In this document: positions 61,127-64,000 of the stretch, one piece after another
Layout: every line of letters starts with the position of its first letter
How positions within the stretch are numbered: the stretch's first letter is position 1
DNA from: Streptomyces sp. cf386
GTDB lineage: Bacteria > Actinomycetota > Actinomycetes > Streptomycetales > Streptomycetaceae
Direction of reading: 5' to 3'
Assembly (NCBI RefSeq): GCF_900103585.1
Contig: NZ_FNHV01000005.1
Coordinates: forward strand, 310,001 to 374,000
DNA length: 64,000 bases
The notes under the pieces: generated by a model
The model's database searches: none
What the model saw: the letters and a program-made list of their open reading frames with translations, nothing else
What the model was told of the DNA's origin: nothing
Program-made: the position numbers and the translations under genes

Positions 61127-62289
61127 CGAACGAGACGACCGAGAGGCCCGAGCCGACCGCGCGCATCGCCGAACTGGCGGTCGAGTACGACCGCTCGGCC
61201 GCCTTCCCCGCCGAGTCCCTGCGGATCGCGCACGAGGCGGGCCTGCTCACCGCGACGATCGGCGAGCGGTACGGCGGCCGGGGCGGCGGCGTCGAAGAGA
61301 GCGCCCGGATCCTGCACTCCCTGGGACGGCTCGACCCGTCCGTCGCGCTGATCACGGCGATGACGCTGAACACGCACGCCCGGCAGGCCGCTCAGCCGCA
61401 CTGGCCGCAGGAGCTGTACGCGCGCGTGGTGAAGGAGTCGTTCGAGCTCCCGGTGCTGATCAACCACGCGCGCGTGGAGCCCGAGTTGGGTTCCCCCGCG
61501 CGGGGCGGGCTGCCCGCGACGCGGGCTCGGCGTACGGCCGACGGCTGGGCGGTCAGCGGCACCAAGCGGTTCGTGACGGGCGCCGAGGGGCTGGACTGGT
61601 TCCTGGTGTGGGCGCACACCGACGAGCCCGAGCCGCGTGTGGGCACCTTCCTGGTGCCCGGCGGCTCGCCCGGCATCGAGATCACGGGCCGCTGGGACCA
61701 GTTGGGGCTGCGGGCCAGCGGCAGCCATGACGTGACGTTCCATGAGGTGGAGGTCCCGTACGAGCACGTCATCGGGATCGGTCCGTACGGTCCCGCCGCC
61801 GAGCAGGACAACCGGGCGGGCGCGGCCCTCCATGTCCCTCTCGCCGCCCTCTACTTGGGCGTCGCCCGCGCCGCACAGGCGTACTTCCACACCTTCGCCA
61901 ACACGCGCGTGCCCGCCAACCTGGGCCATCCGGTCGCCCGTACCGAACGCTTCCGGCGCACGGCCGGGGAGATCGAGGTACTCCTCGCCACGGCCGAGCA
62001 GCTGGTGTTCGGCGGGGCCGTGAAGCTCGACGCCGACGACCCCTCGTACACCCCCGAACAGGCCCTCGGCGCGCGCGTACTGGCCGACCGGCACGGATTG
62101 CGGGCCGTCGAGCTGGCCGTACGGCTGCTCGGCAATCCGGGGCTGGCTCGCGGCAATCCGCTGGAGCGCCACTTCCGCGACATCCAGTGCGCGCCGGTGC
62201 ATGCGCCCCAGGAGGACGTCTCCCTGGTCGCGATCGGAACAAAGGCACTCGCTGCAGAGGCACTCGGAACGAAGGCACTCACCTCATGA
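61123..62289 (+). CDS. Acyl-CoA-dehydrogenase-type flavin monooxygenase (SfnB/DszC-like)
   Basis: A 388-residue acyl-CoA-dehydrogenase-fold protein (GLLTATIGERYGGRGGG; TADGWAVSGTKRFVTGAEGLDWFLVWA; QLGLRASGSHDVTFHEVEVP). The catalytic Glu region of true acyl-CoA dehydrogenases is not evident, and in sulfur operons such proteins use reduced flavin to oxygenate organosulfur compounds. The C-terminus has a small repeat (GTKALAAEAL, GTKALTS). Overlaps both neighbours by 4 nt. Confidence 0.87.
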   Translation: MTNETTERPEPTARIAELAVEYDRSAAFPAESLRIAHEAGLLTATIGERYGGRGGGVEESARILHSLGRLDPSVALITAMTLNTHARQAAQPHWPQELYARVVKESFELPVLINHARVEPELGSPARGGLPATRARRTADGWAVSGTKRFVTGAEGLDWFLVWAHTDEPEPRVGTFLVPGGSPGIEITGRWDQLGLRASGSHDVTFHEVEVPYEHVIGIGPYGPAAEQDNRAGAALHVPLAALYLGVARAAQAYFHTFANTRVPANLGHPVARTERFRRTAGEIEVLLATAEQLVFGGAVKLDADDPSYTPEQALGARVLADRHGLRAVELAVRLLGNPGLARGNPLERHFRDIQCAPVHAPQEDVSLVAIGTKALAAEALGTKALTS

Positions 62290-63662
62290 CGGCAGCACCC
62301 GAGACGACCGTGTCCGCGCGCTTCCTGGGCCTGCTGGCCCGGGACCTGCCGCCCGACCGGCTCACCACCGACCCGGCCGCCCTGTCGCCGTACGCCACCG
62401 ACCGCTCCGGCACCCGACCGGGCGGCGAACCGCTGGCCGTCGTGCACGCGCGACGCACGGAGGACGTGACGGTCACGCTGCGGCACGCGCACGCCCTGGC
62501 CGTGCCGGTGGTGCCGCGCGGTGCGGGGACCGGTCTGTCCGGCGGGGCGACGGCGTCGGAGGGGTCCCTCGTCCTGGACCTGTCCGGCATGGACCGGATC
62601 CTGGAGCTGTCGGCGGACGATCAGCTCGCCGTCGTCGAACCCGGTGTGATCACGGCCGAGCTGGACCGGGCGGCGGGCGAGCAGGGGCTGCGGTACGCGC
62701 CCGACCCGGCGAGCGCCGCCCTGTCCACGATCGGCGGGAACATCGCGACCAACGCGGGCGGGCTGCGGTGCGCGAAGTACGGGGTGACCCGGGACAGCGT
62801 GCTGGGTCTGGAGGCGGTGCTCGCGGACGGGACGGTGCTCGGGACCGGTCGCCGTACCGTCAAGGGCGTCACCGGCTACGACCTCACCGCCCTGCTCACC
62901 GGCTCGGAGGGCACCCTCGCGGTGATCACCTCGGCGACCCTGCGGCTGCGTCCGGTGCCGGTGGCGACGGCCACGATCGCCGCGTACTTCCCCACGTTCG
63001 AGGCCGCCGCCGAGGCCTCGTACGCGATCGGCCGGGCCGGTGTCGTGCCCGCGCTGGCGGAGCTGGTGGACGGACCGGTGCTGGGCGCCATCGACCCGGC
63101 GCTGCGGGGGCGGGGAGCCGCGCTGCTGCTCGTGCAGTGCGACGGTGCGGGCGCGGCGGCCGAGGCCGCGGTGGTCGCGCGGTTGCTGACCCCGTTCGCC
63201 TCGACCGTCGAGACCACCGAAGATCCCGCCGAGGCGGACGCCCTGCTCGCCGCCCGCCGGCTCGCCCTGCCGGCGCTGGAGCGGCTGGGGCGCCCGCTGA
63301 TCGAGGACATCGCCGTTCCACGGTCCCGCCTCGCGGAGGCGGTGCGGGAGATCCGCGCCATCTCCGTACGCCATGACGTGCCCGTCTACACCCTCGCCCA
63401 CGCGGCGGACGGGAACCTGCACCCGATCATCATCGTGGACCCCGCCCTCGACCGGCTCCCCGACGCCGCCTGGGAGGCGGCGGGCGAGATCTTCGCGCTG
63501 GCCCTGCGGCTCGGCGGCACGCTCACCGGGGAGCACGGGGTGGGCCTGCTGAAGCGGCAGTGGGTGGCCGACGAGCTGGGGCCCGCTGCCCATGCCGTGC
63601 AGCGGCGGGTGAAGGAGGCGTTCGATCCGCGGGGGATCCTCAACCCCGGCAAGGCGCTGTGA
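62286..63662 (+). CDS. FAD-binding oxidase of the GlcD/PCMH family
   Basis: A 458-residue VAO/PCMH flavoprotein: FAD-binding domain with VPVVPRGAGTGLSGGATA and TIGGNIATNAGGLRCAKYG, and a C-terminal oxidase cap ending HAADGNLHPIIIVD, GEHGVGLLKRQW and DPRGILNPGK. It resembles glycolate/D-lactate oxidases; here it may oxidise a 2-hydroxy acid left after desulfonation. Last gene of the sulfur operon. Confidence 0.9.
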   Translation: MTAAPETTVSARFLGLLARDLPPDRLTTDPAALSPYATDRSGTRPGGEPLAVVHARRTEDVTVTLRHAHALAVPVVPRGAGTGLSGGATASEGSLVLDLSGMDRILELSADDQLAVVEPGVITAELDRAAGEQGLRYAPDPASAALSTIGGNIATNAGGLRCAKYGVTRDSVLGLEAVLADGTVLGTGRRTVKGVTGYDLTALLTGSEGTLAVITSATLRLRPVPVATATIAAYFPTFEAAAEASYAIGRAGVVPALAELVDGPVLGAIDPALRGRGAALLLVQCDGAGAAAEAAVVARLLTPFASTVETTEDPAEADALLAARRLALPALERLGRPLIEDIAVPRSRLAEAVREIRAISVRHDVPVYTLAHAADGNLHPIIIVDPALDRLPDAAWEAAGEIFALALRLGGTLTGEHGVGLLKRQWVADELGPAAHAVQRRVKEAFDPRGILNPGKAL

Positions 63663-63683
63663 GGGCGGATGCGTCCTGCGGCG

Positions 63684-63998
63684 CTACGGCCGCGCGAGCA
63701 GGGTCCGTACGCCCTCCGAGGTCAGCGTCAGGGGGTGCGGCGAGCCCGCGTCTATGGTGAGCGCCAGGTCCTCGGACGGCCACTGCGAGGCGAGTGCGCC
63801 CAGCGGTACCAGGCGGTAGCGGGAGATGAAGGGCAGCAGTGCGGCCATCGCGGGCTCGGAGGTGAACACCGGGACGGTCGGGTCGCCGCCCTGCTGTTCC
63901 ATGACGGGCAGCGCCACGGTCTCGGGGTCGTCGGCGACCTCCGCGCCGGCGTCGTCGGGCACGGGGACGAGGACCTCGCTGCTCGCGAGTACGTCCAT
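63684..63998 (-). CDS. SseB-family protein, partial at window end
   Basis: The last bases encode, on the minus strand, at least 104 residues resembling actinobacterial SseB-domain proteins (VLVPVPDD; ETVALPVMEQQGGDPTVPVFTSEPAMAALLP). The Met at 63998 is probably internal, and the true start is likely beyond the window. Function unknown. It converges with the FAD oxidase gene. Confidence 0.75.
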   Translation of the reverse strand: MDVLASSEVLVPVPDDAGAEVADDPETVALPVMEQQGGDPTVPVFTSEPAMAALLPFISRYRLVPLGALASQWPSEDLALTIDAGSPHPLTLTSEGVRTLLARP

Positions 63999-64000
63999 CG

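Overview
The window is typical Streptomyces (or close actinomycete) chromosome. It has high GC and strong third-position GC bias, frequent GTG starts, 4-nt ATGA/GTGA gene overlaps, PadR/TetR/MarR/GntR/LacI regulators, an ECF42-type sigma factor with YCII-domain partners, a PAS-GAF-SpoIIE phosphatase, a second Rho, and the short Cys-containing leader peptide that streptomycetes place before sulfur genes. I saw no tRNA, rRNA, CRISPR array, insertion sequence or prophage.

Layout. 0-5 kb: a CBS-pair protein and a two-subunit soluble formate dehydrogenase (NuoG-like molybdo-subunit plus NuoE/NuoF fusion). 5-6.8 kb: an internally deleted universal-stress-protein remnant and a lower-GC AbiJ-NTD/Mrr-like gene, probably an acquired phage-defence singleton. 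6.8-8.9 kb: PTS-type dihydroxyacetone kinase dhaKLM. 9-13 kb: divergent TetR/SDR pair separated by nine heptamer repeats, a FnIII lipoprotein, a secreted protein, a PadR. 13.3-17 kb: 2,4-dienoyl-CoA reductase and an M20 peptidase homologue with altered metal ligands. 17-24.5 kb: secreted and membrane proteins, a SpoIIE-type phosphatase, a PrmC-like methyltransferase, and a sulfite-oxidase-like/ferredoxin-reductase pair preceded by a candidate pseudoknotted RNA. 24.6-32.6 kb: 8-oxoguanine deaminase, acetyl xylan esterase, beta-lactamase-fold hydrolase, methyltransferase/PadR, NTF2-like protein, ECF42 sigma operon. 33-38 kb: a Rho paralogue with a pyrimidine-rich leader, a D,D-carboxypeptidase, and two polyprenol-type mannosyltransferases.

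38-44 kb is a coherent amino-acid deamidation module on one strand: GntR, amino-acid permease, asparaginase, aspartase, glutaminase. Together they would import and degrade Asn/Asp/Gln to fumarate, glutamate and ammonia. 43.9-45.2 kb: fluoride-exporter operon crcB-DUF190-crcB. 46.4-54.5 kb: a galactan-use locus with secreted GH53 endo-galactanase, GH42 beta-galactosidase, a sugar ABC importer (no ATPase gene, so a shared MsiK-type ATPase is expected) and a LacI regulator; a TTGACA promoter overlapped by a LacI-type operator lies before the transporter.

54.7-57.4 kb: VOC protein, MarR, PqqB-like protein, LysR. 57.5-63.7 kb: an organosulfur operon behind a 28-residue leader peptide: alpha/beta hydrolase, rhodanese, a chimeric gene, sulfonate-binding lipoprotein, SfnB-like acyl-CoA-dehydrogenase-type oxidase and a GlcD-type FAD oxidase. 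The chimera joins the start of an SsuC-type permease to the end of an SsuD-like flavin monooxygenase, and no permease or ATPase gene remains between its parts: an apparent in-frame deletion. The window ends inside an SseB-family gene.

The strongest leads are the ssuC/ssuD chimera, the Rho paralogue lacking the usual RNA-binding aromatics, the AbiJ-like island next to a broken Usp gene, the candidate RNA at 22.2 kb, and the operator-like sequence shared by the fadH and MarR promoters.
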